The notes under the pieces: model-generated | Database searches by the model: none | Seen by the model: only the letters and a program-made list of their open reading frames with translations | Told to the model about the DNA's origin: nothing | Translations under genes and position numbers: made by a program | Source of the DNA: Boswellia sacra | Lineage: Eukaryota; Streptophyta; Magnoliopsida; Sapindales; Burseraceae | Length of the DNA: 64,000 nt | Reading direction: 5' to 3' | Assembly: GCA_013180625.2 (NCBI GenBank) | Contig: SNVD02011469.1 | Span: 372,001-436,000, forward strand | In this document: piece after piece, positions 37,807-50,607 of the stretch | Numbering within the stretch: the stretch's first letter is position 1 | Layout of the letters: each line of letters begins with the position of its first letter

Positions 37807-38839
37807 AATATATACGTATTTTGTGGATCTCAATTTGGTAAAGATGGAGAGTTTACAACAACAGCTCCTGAACTTGGCAATGTATTAACTGAGAGGCATA
37901 TGCATTTGGTTTATGAAAGACGTAGCTTTGGATTAATAAGGTGTGTGTCAATAGCTGCAACCTTAGGAGGTAGCCAAGTTCCCAGCATTATCCTAAAACC
38001 ATTAGCTGTACGACATATCATAGGCAACACAACAGGAAAAGAGTTACAGGTCTCAAGCATGCATAACCGTATTACACATATGCTTTCTAACTCTGATGCA
38101 TTTATAACTTTGTCCGGTGGTTATGGTACATTAGAGGAAATATTTCAAATTACCTCTTGGGTACAGCTAAACATTCACCGAAAAACTATTGGTTTGTTAA
38201 ATGTTAATAAATTTTTTGATGATTTGTTGTCTTTTCTTGATCAACTTGTAGAACAAAACTTCATCTCTGTAACATCCCGACCCGCATGTGACACTTTGCA
38301 CTTGTGTGTGGCACTTCGTGGTCTCGCATGTGGCACTTTACACTCTGTGTGACTTTACGGTCCCCATAAACCCTCAAGAGGTGGCCTCCATGTGCGCCTT
38401 TGAGAGGTGGCCCCCACACAGTCTCAAGAAGTGGCCCTCACGTGTGCGCAAAGCCCAATACCCCGACCCACTGTTGGATATTGTCCGCTTTGGACACACA
38501 ATCTATCACAGTTTTGCTTTCGGGCTTTACAACCCAAAAGGCCTCCAACAGCTTAAGGAATTCACAAGGTATTTAAGTACATATCACCTCCATGCGTGCG
38601 CAAAGCCTAATACCCCGGCTCACTGTTGGATATTGTCCGCTTTGGACCCACAGTCCGTCACGATTTTGCTTTCGGGCTTTGCAACCCAAAAGGCCTCTAA
38701 CAGCTTGAGAAGCTCACAAGGTATTTAAGCACATATCACATTATATTCCTAAGTGATGTGGGATGTTACAATCTCACTGTCGGCGAGACAAATCCTGATT
38801 ACAGCTTCAACTACAGAGGAGTTGATTGACAAAATATAA
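37807..38839 (+). pseudogene. LONELY GUY-like (cytokinin riboside monophosphate hydrolase) pseudogene
   Basis: A LOG-family sequence runs without introns from about 37810 (YVFCGSQFGKDGEF) through HLVYERRS, SDAFITLSGGYGTLEE and KTIGLLNVNKFFDDLLSF to NFIS. It is then cut at 38268 by a solo LTR, and the C-terminal part resumes at 38776, ending TTEELIDKI with TAA at 38837-38839. LOG enzymes release active cytokinin from its riboside monophosphate and need PGGxGTxxE and an upstream Arg-Lys pair. Here the first motif reads SGGYGTLEE and the region of the Arg-Lys pair reads MHNRITHM, so activity is unlikely even before the LTR. Plant LOG genes have several introns, so the intronless state suggests an RNA-mediated copy. 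The 5' part (to about 37930) is repeated in reverse at 39557-39690. Confidence 0.85.
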
Positions 38840-39556
38840 AAATTCGTCTATTTATCTGATCCAACAACAACTCAGATAGATTGGCATACGGAAGGCAGTA
38901 AAAGATGTAAACTGGATTTGATGCTCCAGTTGTAATCTTTATCTGCTGGTTTGCTTCACTTTTATTTGCTTTCTTTTTATTGTGTTTATTTGAGATTTTT
39001 CAGGTTATTTCTTTTGAGATTTTTTCTTAGGCCATTTCTTTTAACTTTCGCTCCAGGTAATATTTTCTAATCTTGCCTTTTTGAGTGGTGGTTTAAAAAG
39101 TTTAAGTTCTCTTGAAACGCATTATGGATCTTTTCAATCCATAATGGTTGAATAAGGAGGCTAACTTCTGAACTTTTTAAACCCATTCTATGTACTTAAC
39201 ATGTTAATTGATTTTTGCTTTGCCTTTGATTCCTAGCACAACATTAAGCACTGGGCCACTATCACTGAGTTATTTGTTTACTTAGAGAAGGTTTATGCAA
39301 TTTAAGTGTTTCTTCATATTTCAATGAATTCTAGAACTTATTTGATGGTCACCCGAGATGAAATCCTAAACTGTGCAACATTAAGAAAATGTTTTAGGCC
39401 ATCTTTAGACCGTTTGAGCTTTTATAGCCAACTTAAAATGAAATTGATCTCTAGTTACCCCTTTGAGCCTCTTTAAGCTTTTTTCCTTGTTAACTCACTA
39501 ATAGATTTCCTAACCTCAAATGAATTTTTTTTCTCAAACAGTTTATCCATTTACCT
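37931..39556. other. Loop between the foldback arms
   Basis: It contains the 3' two-thirds of the LOG-like pseudogene with its solo LTR, then about 700 AT-rich bases (38840-39556) without coding content. The right inner boundary shows the LOG 5' part ending GGGGGTAGCGTTAGGTAAAT (plus-strand reverse), so in that arm a potential splice donor directly follows the exon-1-like part. Confidence 0.65.
38263..38775. mobile_element. Solo LTR inserted in the LOG-like sequence
   Basis: 503 bp (38268-38770) with ends TGTAACATCCCG and GGGATGTTACA, flanked by the 5-bp target duplication atctc (38263-38267, 38771-38775). No PBS, internal region or second LTR is present, as expected after LTR-LTR recombination. 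It contains a ~152-bp tandem duplication (copies from 38445 and 38597, starting tgcgcaaagcc and including ttggatattgtccgctttgga). Removing the LTR and one atctc copy restores the LOG-like frame at that point. Confidence 0.9.
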
Positions 39557-42500
39557 AACGCTACCCCCTTCATAAACCAAATAAATACGCTTCTCAGCTA
39601 ATACCCTGCCAAGATGAAGAGCTACTGTTGTAAACTCTCCATCTTTATCAAATTGAGATCCACAAAATACGCATATATTTCAGAATCGTCAAATTCTTGT
39701 TTTCACCATTTCTACATGTGCCCTAACCTTCTGTAAGACAATGATGCACCTTAGGTGTTGTGTTATAATAATGACAATTATTATTATGGAGAATGAACAG
39801 GTACACACGTAATACTCTCAGATTTGACACATAGTGACATAATTTCGATGGGGGTTGCTCTATGCATATTTATTATCCCAAGATTTGAAAAATTGGGATA
39901 TGCTTTCAGTGGAGGTTTCCCAATGCATATTTATCGCCCCAAGATTTGAAAAATTTGAATATCCTTTCGGTGGGGGTTGACAAAACCTCCACACTTGTCT
40001 CCCACGTGTGCTTATGCTATGGGTAGTCATGTGGTTAGTAAAAAAAAAAAAAACTTGAAATTAAATCAAACAAAATCAACAAACAACAACACAAAGTTAG
40101 CAGTAATAATCAAATCAAACAAAATAAAAAAAATAAGTTTCAACAATAATAACACACATTCAAATATACAAGAAGTTGAGATTATGACTCACATCTTTCT
40201 TTGGTTTTATATCCCGTAACGGTTGAAACGCCTTCTATAAGTCAAGTATTTGCTTCCCATCCAATTTTCTTATAAACTTGCAAACATGGTCTTTTTAGTC
40301 AGATTCCTTAGACTATAACGCTGCAGTTCATCACAAAACTGTGTCCATAGATTAAGCAATTCACGATGAACAAGTCTACAAGAATGTGATTCAAGGATTA
40401 ATAAAATATTATCTAGAGATTCATTATTCAGACCATTCTTAATGAACGAAAGTTTATCTTCTCTATTCCTAGACAAAAAACCTAATGACCGACAACTCTG
40501 GTTACAATTCTATCTAGCACATTTATAATATACATGTAACCTCTTTGCTCTTCGCTTCTAAGCGTAGTAACTCTTCCCTAGACCAAGCATGTATTTAGTG
40601 AGATTAATATCATGTTCATTAGACAATCTTACCTTGGCTTCGATAAGCCACCGGATATCCGTAGGCATTTTTAGGAGCATCAACATCCAGAGTCTAGTCA
40701 TCTGTACTTTATAAATTTTGAACACAGCATTTTAAGGAAGTGAAGGACAATGTTTACAAATGTTTGACAGAAAGATATCGACATCCATTGAAAAGGAGAA
40801 AGGAAAAGATATTACCGATAATGCATTTAAGTATGTTCTTCTCTAAGCTATACACATTTCAAACCTTCCGGCAATAGAGATGACTACAATATCAAATGCA
40901 ATCAATGAGCTCTTGATGATCAAATATCACAAAAACAAATCTTCAAATCAATAAATAAACTTTCAAAGTGCAACCTAAAACTCAAGTACTCACAGATGAA
41001 ATTGTCAGTGGCATGATGCAAAACATTCTATATTAATTTGTTAATGTGTATGTGTATACACTAATACTAATTAGATCATAAACTTCTTAAATTTAACATT
41101 AAACAATATGATGAATTCCATATTAATTTGCTGCCTCAATTTGTTTTCAACTAAATATTTTTAAAAAATTAAATTAATTCATGAAACAAAAGCTTAGAAT
41201 AATCAAACACTGGTCAAAGGAGGCTGCCGACGTGAATAGTGAATTTTCGACACATCCCCCTCTCTTTTTCCCGTTTCTGTCTCCTCTTCTTCCCCCCCCT
41301 CCCCAAGCTTTCTTTACTTAAGCCCAATGGACAATACAACATTCTGAAACAGTTTTCTGAATTTGAAATTTAACCCCTACTGTTGGACAGTTTCAGAATT
41401 TGGCATTATCACCCCTGCAAAATTAAATTCTAATTTTCTTTTAGTGTTAAATATTTAAAATTTTCTTGTAGTGTTATCTATTTTAATTTAAAATTTTAAT
41501 AAGCCACTATTTCATTATGAAATTATATTATGTAAGAGTACTCTTTTTTACATATTTATTATTCATAAGGTTCTTTTAAATAAATATTAATTCATTAACT
41601 TAACTTTCAAATTTTACGCAAATTAATTAATTAATTTCTTTTATTTTTTAGTTTTTAATATTATATCTTAATGAATTTAAACTTAAATTTATCTCGTATT
41701 TAATAAAAAATCAATTTCATCAATTTCTTAATTTTTTAATGTTCAAACATTTTAATTTTAATAAACTAAAAAATAAATAAATCATATTAAATTAAACAAT
41801 TTAAAATAATTTAAAATTAAATTATTGTATTTTGATAATTAATTACTATTTAATATAACTTTAATTCAAATAATTGTGGACAAAGATGAGACTATATACT
41901 TGAAAACATTCTTCTTTAAATTTTAAAGATAAATGATGCCATTTGAGAAATTCAAAATATTATAACTTAAAACTCAAAACCTCCTTATATTTTTAATTTT
42001 TTTATTTTATTTAAATTCAAAATATGAAATTAGTGTAATTTTTCATAATATTTAAAATTCAAAGAAAATTTACCTATTTTTTTAATAATTTAATATGATG
42101 TTTTTATTTAATAATATAAAAGTCACATGCTCTTTATTTTAATATTTAATATTTTGTTTCTTAAATGCAACACTTTTCGCAACGTGCAGAAAATGCATGT
42201 TGCGAAAAAGATTTGTTTAACATTTTTTAATAAATTAACTAAATCTAATAAATTGTTTCAAAGAGAAAAAAACCTTGATTGGTGCATCCATTGTTTATCC
42301 ATCACCAACACCTAATTTATCAAAACTTGGTTATATATATAATTATATCATTTGCTTAATCTATGTACACTTATAAGCACTTGCTTACACAATGAAATAG
42401 TGCAAGCATCTAAGTGTATTATTATATCAAGTTATATTCTATTAAATTTGTAAAACATAAAACTTATAAAAAGAGTATCAATTAAAAAATAACTAAATAC

Positions 42501-43317
42501 TTCAATTTACTATACAAATTCATATAATAATAAATGTCTCTTTTCCAATCATAAAAAAAAAAAATTTCTACTTTCCATTAATATATAACATATATTCATT
42601 CTACAACTTTTACTTTAAATTTATTTTTCTCTTCTACTCAAACTTATCAAAACAACGCTTACTATATATTCAAAACTAAATTTACTAGTACCACCCATAA
42701 CCATCTCTTCTAATCTAAAATTTAATACTTTACACACTTATTATCAAAATACATAAATCATCACTATCTATTCTAAAAATATTTAATATAACTTAATTAA
42801 TTAAACTAATAACTTGAATCATATAAAAAAAACCATAAATTTAATACACTTTAATATAATATGAAATTCTTAAAACGTAATTCACTCACTGAATTTAAGC
42901 TCCCTTTTAGGTGAGTAACATTTTAGAAATAATTGGATGACTGAAAAACATCACTAAAAATTTCGTCAAAAGTCGTCGCCGATGAGTGAATAGTAATTTC
43001 ATTTCATTTATCTTCGATTTCCAAAATTCGCATATCAACATGCAACAAAAGTGGTATGGCTAGAAAGAGCATGAAACAAGCTTTAATGTAATGTATAGAT
43101 TTACCGGTAACTCGTCGGATTTTGGTCAAAAAACCTATAGGAAGCCGTTGGTTTTCACGCTTCGACCCGCAAAAACGTTGAACCCAAGGACAAGACATAT
43201 ATCGTTGGAAAGACGATATTACAAGCTTCAAAATTATATATAGTAGAGGCCGAAGACTCACTGAAAATCGATCGAAATTGCTGATCAAAGACGACGGTGA
43301 TCAATAAAATGACACGT
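39557..43317 (-). repeat. Right arm of the giant inverted repeat (inner part)
   Basis: Reverse complement of the left arm from the LOG 5' part (39557-39690) outward to gacacgt at 43317. Differences from the left arm: no MITE at the tcgtgaat site and no second copy of the ~330-bp part of the 450-bp block (left 35410-35735; the right arm goes straight from ttgaccagtg to tttgattattc). The remaining outer part of this arm lies beyond the 8-kb insertion, at 51368-51728. Confidence 0.85.
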
Positions 43318-46076
43318 TGTCACACCCCGTACCCAACAGAGTAATACTGCAGCGGATAAAGGCTTGCCAAGGGAACACAATCGTTGTTATGCCGAAATCC
43401 TTCCTTAATCTTTTACTGATCGAATACCTGAGGTACACAACAGACTAGTGAGTATGAAACTCAGTATGCAGCTAGAATTATAAAACTAGTGTAACACTCA
43501 AAATAAAACAATAAATGACAATAACCATTTCAGAATATGACTACTATTTAATACATATTCCATAATCACTTATTACTGTTCATTTCTTAGTATACAAGCC
43601 AACAGTGCTTTACTAAGAAAATCATAACATTGATTTCAATGTTCAAGAAACGCGCCCCTATGCGAGAAAATTGGTACGGCGACGCCAAGTTTCTGATTTC
43701 CAATCCGTTACAAATTCCAGTTTCGCGCTCCTGTGCCAAGGGAGGGCACGCATGCGCCAACTCTCTATTATGCTCCCTTGCACCATTTAATTATGCTCTT
43801 GCGAAAACCCTGTATCATTGGTCATTTCCTAAACCAATTACTCTCTTATACAGTCACATTCCTAATTCCATAAATACCTGTCTATGGGTAATCATGCATG
43901 GCTTTTCCATGTCAAAGTTTATCACATACACCCATTTACATACACATCTCATTTACACATTAACTTTCCACAAGTCTATCACATCCTCATGTGCTCCCAT
44001 AAACATATAAATCATTCACATATAAGTTTCCATAAGCTAGCTACATTGTTCATATGGATATCATTTCACATAATTTCGGAAGCTTCCACAGTACAGTCAC
44101 AGACACTTAGGAACAGTGCTCTCTAATCAAGGTATGACTTTTCATTTCACAGTCAGTTCCAATATGTAGGACTACCCATGAATCAGCTCAAAGCTAGTCT
44201 GACAATCCGGGTGATACCGGGCCCATGCTACCGAATCTCGTCTAGAGAAACACATGGTCCAGACCTCCCCTCAAGCCATGGGGATACAAAACAGTACAGA
44301 TACATTCAAAGGCTTACCCGTGAAATAGCTCAAAGCTAGTCTGACAATCCGGGTGATACCGGACCCATGCTACCGAATCTCATCTAGAGAAACACATAGT
44401 CCAGACCTCCCCTCAAGCCATGGGAGTACGTAACAGTACGGATACATTCAGATGCCTACACTTGAAATAACTCAAGGCTAGTCTGACAATCCGGATGATA
44501 CCGGGCCCATGCTACCGAATCCCATGTAGGAAAACACATGGTCCAGACCTCCCCTCAAGCCATGAGAGCTAAACTTTCTAGGTCTTGGCATGCCAATCAT
44601 GTTTCACCATTCACAATCAGTCACATTCTAGCATCAAGGTGCTAGCAATTAACAATGTTACAATCCACAAAATTACATACATACAGTACACAATTTATTG
44701 TAGCCTCAGAAAAGTTAGCTTACTTACCTTGTACAGCGGCTTTTCGATGCTTGTGATTGACCTAAAAATAAAACAAAAATCTCTTTTTAGGTCACCATAC
44801 ACTTGTAAAACATTTTCCCTTTTTGGCTCTATTTCTATACTTACTTTGACAAACAATTTACAACAACACTTGTCTACTTTCAAAATTCACACAATTAGGT
44901 AGACATCTTTTAGACACATACCTCATATCTCCTTAAAATTTTTAGAGCAAATTGAGGTCATTCTTTCACTCAAAATAATCAAATTCATTACCTCAACAAT
45001 CCTGCCACTGCATTCACTTCACTGAGCACTATCAACTTAAAAATTTGTAGGAATTTCAATCCTACTCAAATGGCTACAAATATATATATATATACCTCCA
45101 TACCAAAAATCAGAGCTTTTCAATATCTTTAACCCATTTAAATCCATTTATTTCTAACTGCCCTGTTTTGGAAACTAAAAATTCCAGTTTTAACAAGCCA
45201 ACTTTAAAATCTATAACAATTCATACAGAGCTTCAATCTCAGTGAAAATTTACAGTCTCATATATGACACATAGAAGAACCTGCATACAAAAATTTAGGC
45301 ACTTTTACAAAGATTTGCCCCCTCAAATCGAGTTCACTCTCCCTGCCCTATTTTAAAACAGGGGAAATTCACAAATTTCGAACCAGAATTTCAAAATTTA
45401 TTACAATTTACACACTATGAATTTTTAAGTGATTCCAATTTCTATAAACTCCTGGACATGTCTAGTTTTATCCATAAAATTTTCAGAACAAGAAAATGTC
45501 CCCCTGATTTGTGAGAATTTTCGGAACATGTACTGTTCAGTATAGACAAAAATTTCAGGATTGAACTAATCTCTCATTTCTAGCTCATATCTTCATCTCC
45601 TTACTTAGATACATTTAAAACTCATTCAAATTCATGTTTCCACACAAATTTCCAGCAGCACAAACAAAAATTCATATACTCAGATTACAATCCAAAAGAA
45701 TTCTTGCAAACACACACACTAAATCAAGAATTCTAAGGAAAAAGATGAGTTCTTACCATTTTCTTTCTTCCTTCTCCTTCCCTTCTTTGTGGTCTTGATG
45801 AATTTTTGTGTTGAAAACTTAGGAGAGTGTGAAGAGCTGAAACCGTTCATTTAGGAGCAAGAGGGAAGAAATTCTAGAATTCTTTCCATTTTTATAGATA
45901 AATATTAAGGTAAATTTCCCATTAGTCCTTCTCTCCTCTTTTATGACCATTAAACCCATCACTCTTTTAATTAAGCCCCTCATTCTTTCATTTATTACAT
46001 TACAATTCAAATACATTAATACATATGGAACCATAACACATTATATAATGTACACTACAAAATTTAGGATATTACA
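43318..46076 (-). repeat. Gypsy LTR, minus orientation (~2.76 kb)
   Basis: On the minus strand it starts TGTAATATCCTAAATT directly after a purine tract (gggggaagag) and ends GGGGTGTGACA. It is the mirror copy of 48017-50607 with the same landmarks in order. Unusually long for an LTR. It contains a three-copy internal repeat (44190-44570). Confidence 0.8.
44190..44575 (-). repeat. Three-copy ~135-bp repeat inside the gypsy LTR
   Basis: Each copy has agtctgacaatccggg, gataccgg(g/a)cccatgctac and tccagacctcccctcaagcc. Copies start near 44195, 44330 and 44470. The same array occurs in reverse in the other LTR at about 49610-49960. Confidence 0.85.
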
Positions 46077-46656
46077 ACTCTTCCCCCTTAAAAGAATTTC
46101 GTCCCCGAAATTCAATACAATCATTCGAATAGAGAGGGGTATTTGTTACGCATTTCTTCCTCTTCCAAAGTCCATGTTCTTTGCAATCTATGATTCGGAT
46201 CGGTCTCTCCTCATATGTAAGATCGACTCTCAACTTCGGAAGTTCGAAACTCAGCATATGGGATGGATCGAAAACATACTTCCTTAACATGGAGACATGA
46301 AAGACATCATGCACTCCAGACAATGAAGGTGGTAATGCAAGTTTATATGCTACCTCTCCAATCCTCTCCAGAATCTCATAAGGGCCAATATATCTTGGAC
46401 TCAATTTCCCTTTCTTTCCAAATCGCATCACTCCTTTGATAGGAGCAACTTTAAGGAAAACTTTATCTCCTGTTACAAATTCTAACTTCTTCCTTCGCTG
46501 ATCAGCATAATTCTTCTTTCTGCTCTGTGCTGCATTCATTCTGTCCTTCACTTTTCGGATGATATTACATGTTTGTTGTATAATTTCGAGCCCAAGTATC
46601 TTTCTTTCGCCAACCTCATCCCAATGGATGGGTGATCTACACTTCCTCCCATACAA
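46077..46656 (-). pseudogene. Ty3/gypsy polyprotein C-terminus, minus copy
   Basis: 194 residues with MYGRKCRSPIHWDEVGER and FVTGDKVFLKVAPIKGVMRF, the GKLSPRYIGPYEILERIGEV block and VHDVFHVSMLRKY. These are the C-terminal integrase and linker motifs of plant gypsy elements. The last part is frameshifted relative to the plus copy, which continues into VLWKNHSIGEATWELEEEM. The sequence runs straight into the purine tract and the LTR. There is no upstream reverse transcriptase or integrase core, so the copy is 5'-truncated. Confidence 0.85.
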
Positions 46657-47584
46657 GGCTTCATAAGGTGTCTAGTTTTATACTCGAAAGTTTGGTAGAG
46701 ATTGGATTATTGTAAAATTTTATAAAATTCTTCAAAGTTTCACTGTTCAGTGGAGAGGTCTGCAAACAGATTTGCTGTGTGAATGAAATTAAGGATTTTC
46801 AAGGGGTATATGACCTTATTTTGACTCAATAAAATTCATGGACTATAATATGTATGTCTATTTGAGTTCCATGAAGTTTGGTGATGATTGGAAATGAATA
46901 ACTCCTTATTATAATAATCCAACCAATATGTGTGTGTTATAGAGTTTAATAAATGATGTTATTGGTTGGTTGAATTGTTGTTAACCTATAAGGGATTTAA
47001 TGACTTCTAAATGGACACTAATCAGTGTGTCATGACTATGGCAATGGTTACCAGAGAGGAAGGAGAAGAAGAAGAGATGAACTTTAAATAACTGCTTATC
47101 AAGAAACATATGAGAGCAAAATTAAGAGGCGAGGTTAACCAGGTAAGTAGCTAGACCCTTCTGAGGACACAACAGATGTTAACTTTAATGATTGTGTCCA
47201 TGAATATATGTGAAATGTGTTGATGGAATGTGTATGGGGCCATGAATACATGGACCTTGATATAGGAAATGATTTGATTGGGGTTTATAGTGATTTATGA
47301 AATGTGTGATTTCACACACTTTGATGTGTATGTGATTGATATGTTGATGTAACTTCGATGTGTATATATGAAGAATGAAATACATGCCAAACATTCAAGG
47401 ATACTATTTTCTCATGTGAGATGACATGACAAATGAATGTCTGAAAAACCATGTGTATTAGAGTGCCATGAATGTGTACGAATGGAAATTGAATGAAATT
47501 AGTTATACATGGACATAGTTATGCAACGATGTGATTGAAATACATCGAAGAGTAATGGAAGGGTTGGCACTAATAAAGATTTCA
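46657..47584. other. Spacer between the two inverted gypsy halves
   Basis: About 0.9 kb of non-coding sequence, with a c(a/g)ggtaagtagctaga-type segment (47140) and several attgtgtccatgaa repeats. It may be part of another LTR. I see no genes. Confidence 0.4.
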
Positions 47585-48016
47585 ATGGGGGAGTGATGCG
47601 ATTTGGAAAGAAAGGGAAATTGAGTCCAAGATATATTGGCCCTTATGAGATTCTGGAGAGGATTGGAGAGGCAGCATATAAACTTGCCTTACCACCTTCA
47701 TTGTCTTGAGTGCATGATGTCTTTCATGTCTCCATGTTAAGGAAATATGTTTCGGATCCATCCCATGTGCTGAGTTCTGAACTTCCGGAGTTGAGAGCCG
47801 ATCTTACATATGAGGAGAGACCGATCCGAATCATAGATCGCAAAGAACATGGACTTCGGAAGAGGAACATACCATTGGTGAAAGTACTTTGGAAAAATCA
47901 CTCCATAGGAGAAGCAACTTGGGAATTAGAGGAAGAAATGCGTACCAAATACCCCTCTCTATTCGAATGATTATACTGAATTTCGGGGACGAAATTCTTT
48001 TAAAGGAGAGGAGAGT
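47585..48016 (+). pseudogene. Ty3/gypsy polyprotein C-terminus, plus copy
   Basis: It begins within the VMRFGKKGKLSPRYIGPYEI block. An in-frame TGA at 47707-47709 (where the other copy has Gly) interrupts it just before VHDVFHVSML. The frame then stays open to the natural end (…WELEEEMRTKYPSLFE, TGA at 47968-47970), followed by a purine-rich tract and the LTR. It is the inverted counterpart of 46077-46656 and is truncated further at its 5' side. Confidence 0.85.
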
Positions 48017-50607
48017 TGTAATATCCTAAATTTTATAGTGTACATTATATTATGTGTTATAGTTACATATGTATTAATGTATATGTAATGTATTTGAATT
48101 GTAATGTAATAAATGAAAGAATGAGGGGCTTAATTAAAAGATTATTAGGTCTAATGGTTATAAAGGAGGAGAGAAGGACTAAATAAAAATTTGGCCTAAT
48201 TTTATATATAAATGGGAAGAGTTCTAGAATTTTTTCATTCCTCTCATTGCATACACGTTCCAGCCCTCTACTCTCTTAGAAAATTTTCACACAAATCATC
48301 AAGGAATCAAGGAAAGAAAGGGAGAAAAAAAAAGAGGGAGAAGGTAAGAACCAATTTTCTAATTAGAATTCTTTGTATTATTGTTTATTTAATTTAAAGA
48401 AATTCCTTGTGTAGTGATGTGAGTATGAGAACTGTTATTTGTATGCTGGAATTGTATGGAGATGTGAATTTGAATGAGTTTTGAATGCATCTAAGTAAGG
48501 AGATGAAGATATAAGCTAGAATTGAGAGTTTAGTTCAAATCCTGGAAATTTTGTTACACTGAACAGTACATGTTCCAAAAATTACTAAAAATCAGGGGGA
48601 CATTTTCTTGTTCTGAAATTTTTATGGATGAAAATAAACATGTCTAGGAGTGTATAGCAATTAGATTCACTCAAAAATTCGAAGTAGGTGATTTGGAGTG
48701 AATTTTTTAATTTCTGGTATGGTATTGCACATGTCCCCTGTCTTAGAACAGAGGAGGGGAAGACGATTTTAGTTGAAGGTCCAAATCTTCATATAATTAT
48801 CTGATTTTTGGTATGCAAGTTCTTTCATGTGTCATATATGAAACTGTAAATATTCACTGAGATTGAAGCTCTGTGTGAATTGTTATATATTTTTAAAGTT
48901 GGCTTGCAAAAACTGGAATTTTTAGTTTCCAAAACAGAGCAGTTAGAAATAATTGGATTTTAATGGGTTAAACACCTTGAAAAGTCATGATTTTTGGTAT
49001 GGAGGTATATATATGTGTTATATACCACCTTGTAAATTCTTACAGCCAATTGAGTAGGATTGCAATTCCTACAAATTTTTAAGTCTATACTGTTCAGTGA
49101 AATGAATACAATGGCAGAATTGTTGAGGTAATGAATTTGATTATTTTTAGTGGCCAAATGATCCCAATTAGCTCTAAAAATTTTAAGGAGACATGAGGTA
49201 TGTGTGTAAAAGATATCTACCTACTGGTGTAAATTTTTGGAAGTAGATAATTGTTGTTGTGAATTGTTTGTCAAAGTAAGTATGGAAATAGAGCCAAAAA
49301 GGGGGAAATATTTTACAAGTGTATGGTGACCTAAAAAAAGATTTTGTTTTATTTTTAGGTCAATCACAAGCATCGAAAAGCAGCTATACGAGGTAAGTAA
49401 GCTAACTTTTCTGAGGCCACAATAAATTGTGTACTGTATGTATGAAATTTTGTGGATTGTAACATTGTTAATTGCTAGCACCTTGATGCTGGAATGTGAG
49501 ATACTGTGACTGTTCTAGAAGGTTGATGTCAAACTTCTTTTATGTGTGACTGATTGTGAATAGTGAAACATGATTGGCATGCCAAGACCTAAGAAGTTTA
49601 GCTCTCATAGCTTGAGGGGAGGTCTGGATCATGTGTTTCCCTACATAGAATTCGGTAGCATGAGCCCGGTATCACCCGGATTGTCAGACTAGCCTCGAGT
49701 TATTTCAAGTGTAGGCATCCAAATGTATTTGTACTATTTTGTACTGTTCCATGGCTTGAGGGAAGGTCTGGACCATGTGTTTCTCTAGATGAGATTCGGT
49801 AGCATGGGCCCGTTATCACCTGAATTGTCAGATTAGCCTTGAGCATTCCGTACTCCCATGGCTTGAGGGGAGGTCTGGACCATGTGTTTCTCTAGACGAG
49901 ATTCGGTAACATGGGCCCGGTATCACCCAGATTGTCAGACTAGCCTTGAGCTATTATATGGGAACTGACTGTGAAATGAAAAGTCCTACATTGATTAGAG
50001 AGCATTTTCCCCTAGGTGACTGCAATTGATACTATGGAGGCTTCCTCATTATGTGATTATGATTGTACATAAAAAAGCGATGAGTAGACAAATGTGAACT
50101 CACTTATGTGAGGTTGAATCGACCTATAGAGGTCTAGAAAGAAAATCGGCGCGGGAGCGCAAATGTAACCGAAGTGAACTCTGGGGCATTCTTTCTTTAA
50201 CGAGTTAGCTAATACTTATGTAGTTAGAAAGGGATAGTTTCATACTGGACTGAATTCTATTGTTATTGTTTATTACTGTATATTCACCTAGCTTACTTAC
50301 TGAGTTTTAGTCATTAAAGTTGTTGTGTGCCTCAGGTGATCAGTAGATTGAGCTATGGATGAAGGACTTTTGGCATTGCTGGTAGAGTTCCCTTGGCAAC
50401 CAAAGACCGCTGCTCTATATTAGCATAGCCATACTGTAGAACCTCTTTTGATTTTTGAATGTATCTATATACAGTGAAATGGTGTGGTTGTGATTAAAAA
50501 CTCTGTTTTGTGTGATACTAATATTAATTTTTGAAAGAAATAACAGAGCTCATATTTAAATGACTGTATAAATACTATATATTGTATGTCTAGTATGGGT
50601 TGTGACA
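48017..50607 (+). repeat. Gypsy LTR, plus orientation (~2.59 kb)
   Basis: Starts TGTAATATCCTAAATT and ends GGGTTGTGACA. It mirrors 43318-46076 along its length, including the three-copy repeat at about 49610-49960. The next five bases (gtagt) do not match the other flank, so no simple target duplication brackets the inverted pair. Confidence 0.8.

Larger units (their letters stand above)
32360..37930 (+). repeat. Left arm of the giant inverted repeat
   Basis: The order of landmarks is mirrored in the right arm: CACTA end, atgcccattgggcttaag (33190), cgaatcgaagcgtgaaaac (33446), tgttgcatgttgat (33570), tgcttgcactatttcat (34201), gcaggggtgataatgccaaa (35183), ttgaggctgcaaattagc (35808), ttgaagcgtgcatatcttag (36091), the segment ending in the 5' half of a LOG-like sequence. 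A ~450-bp block (33190-33700) is present again at about 35260-35735. Agreement with the right arm is very roughly 85-90% by eye. The arm also holds a 515-bp MITE absent from the other arm. Confidence 0.85.

Noticed and set aside
38288..38728. 146-residue open frame with repeated segments
   Set aside because: It lies inside the solo LTR and reflects its 152-bp duplication.
44190..49960. Regular repeats that might suggest a CRISPR-like array
   Set aside because: These are three-copy repeats of ~135 bp inside gypsy LTRs in a plant genome, with no short repeat and unique spacer pattern.
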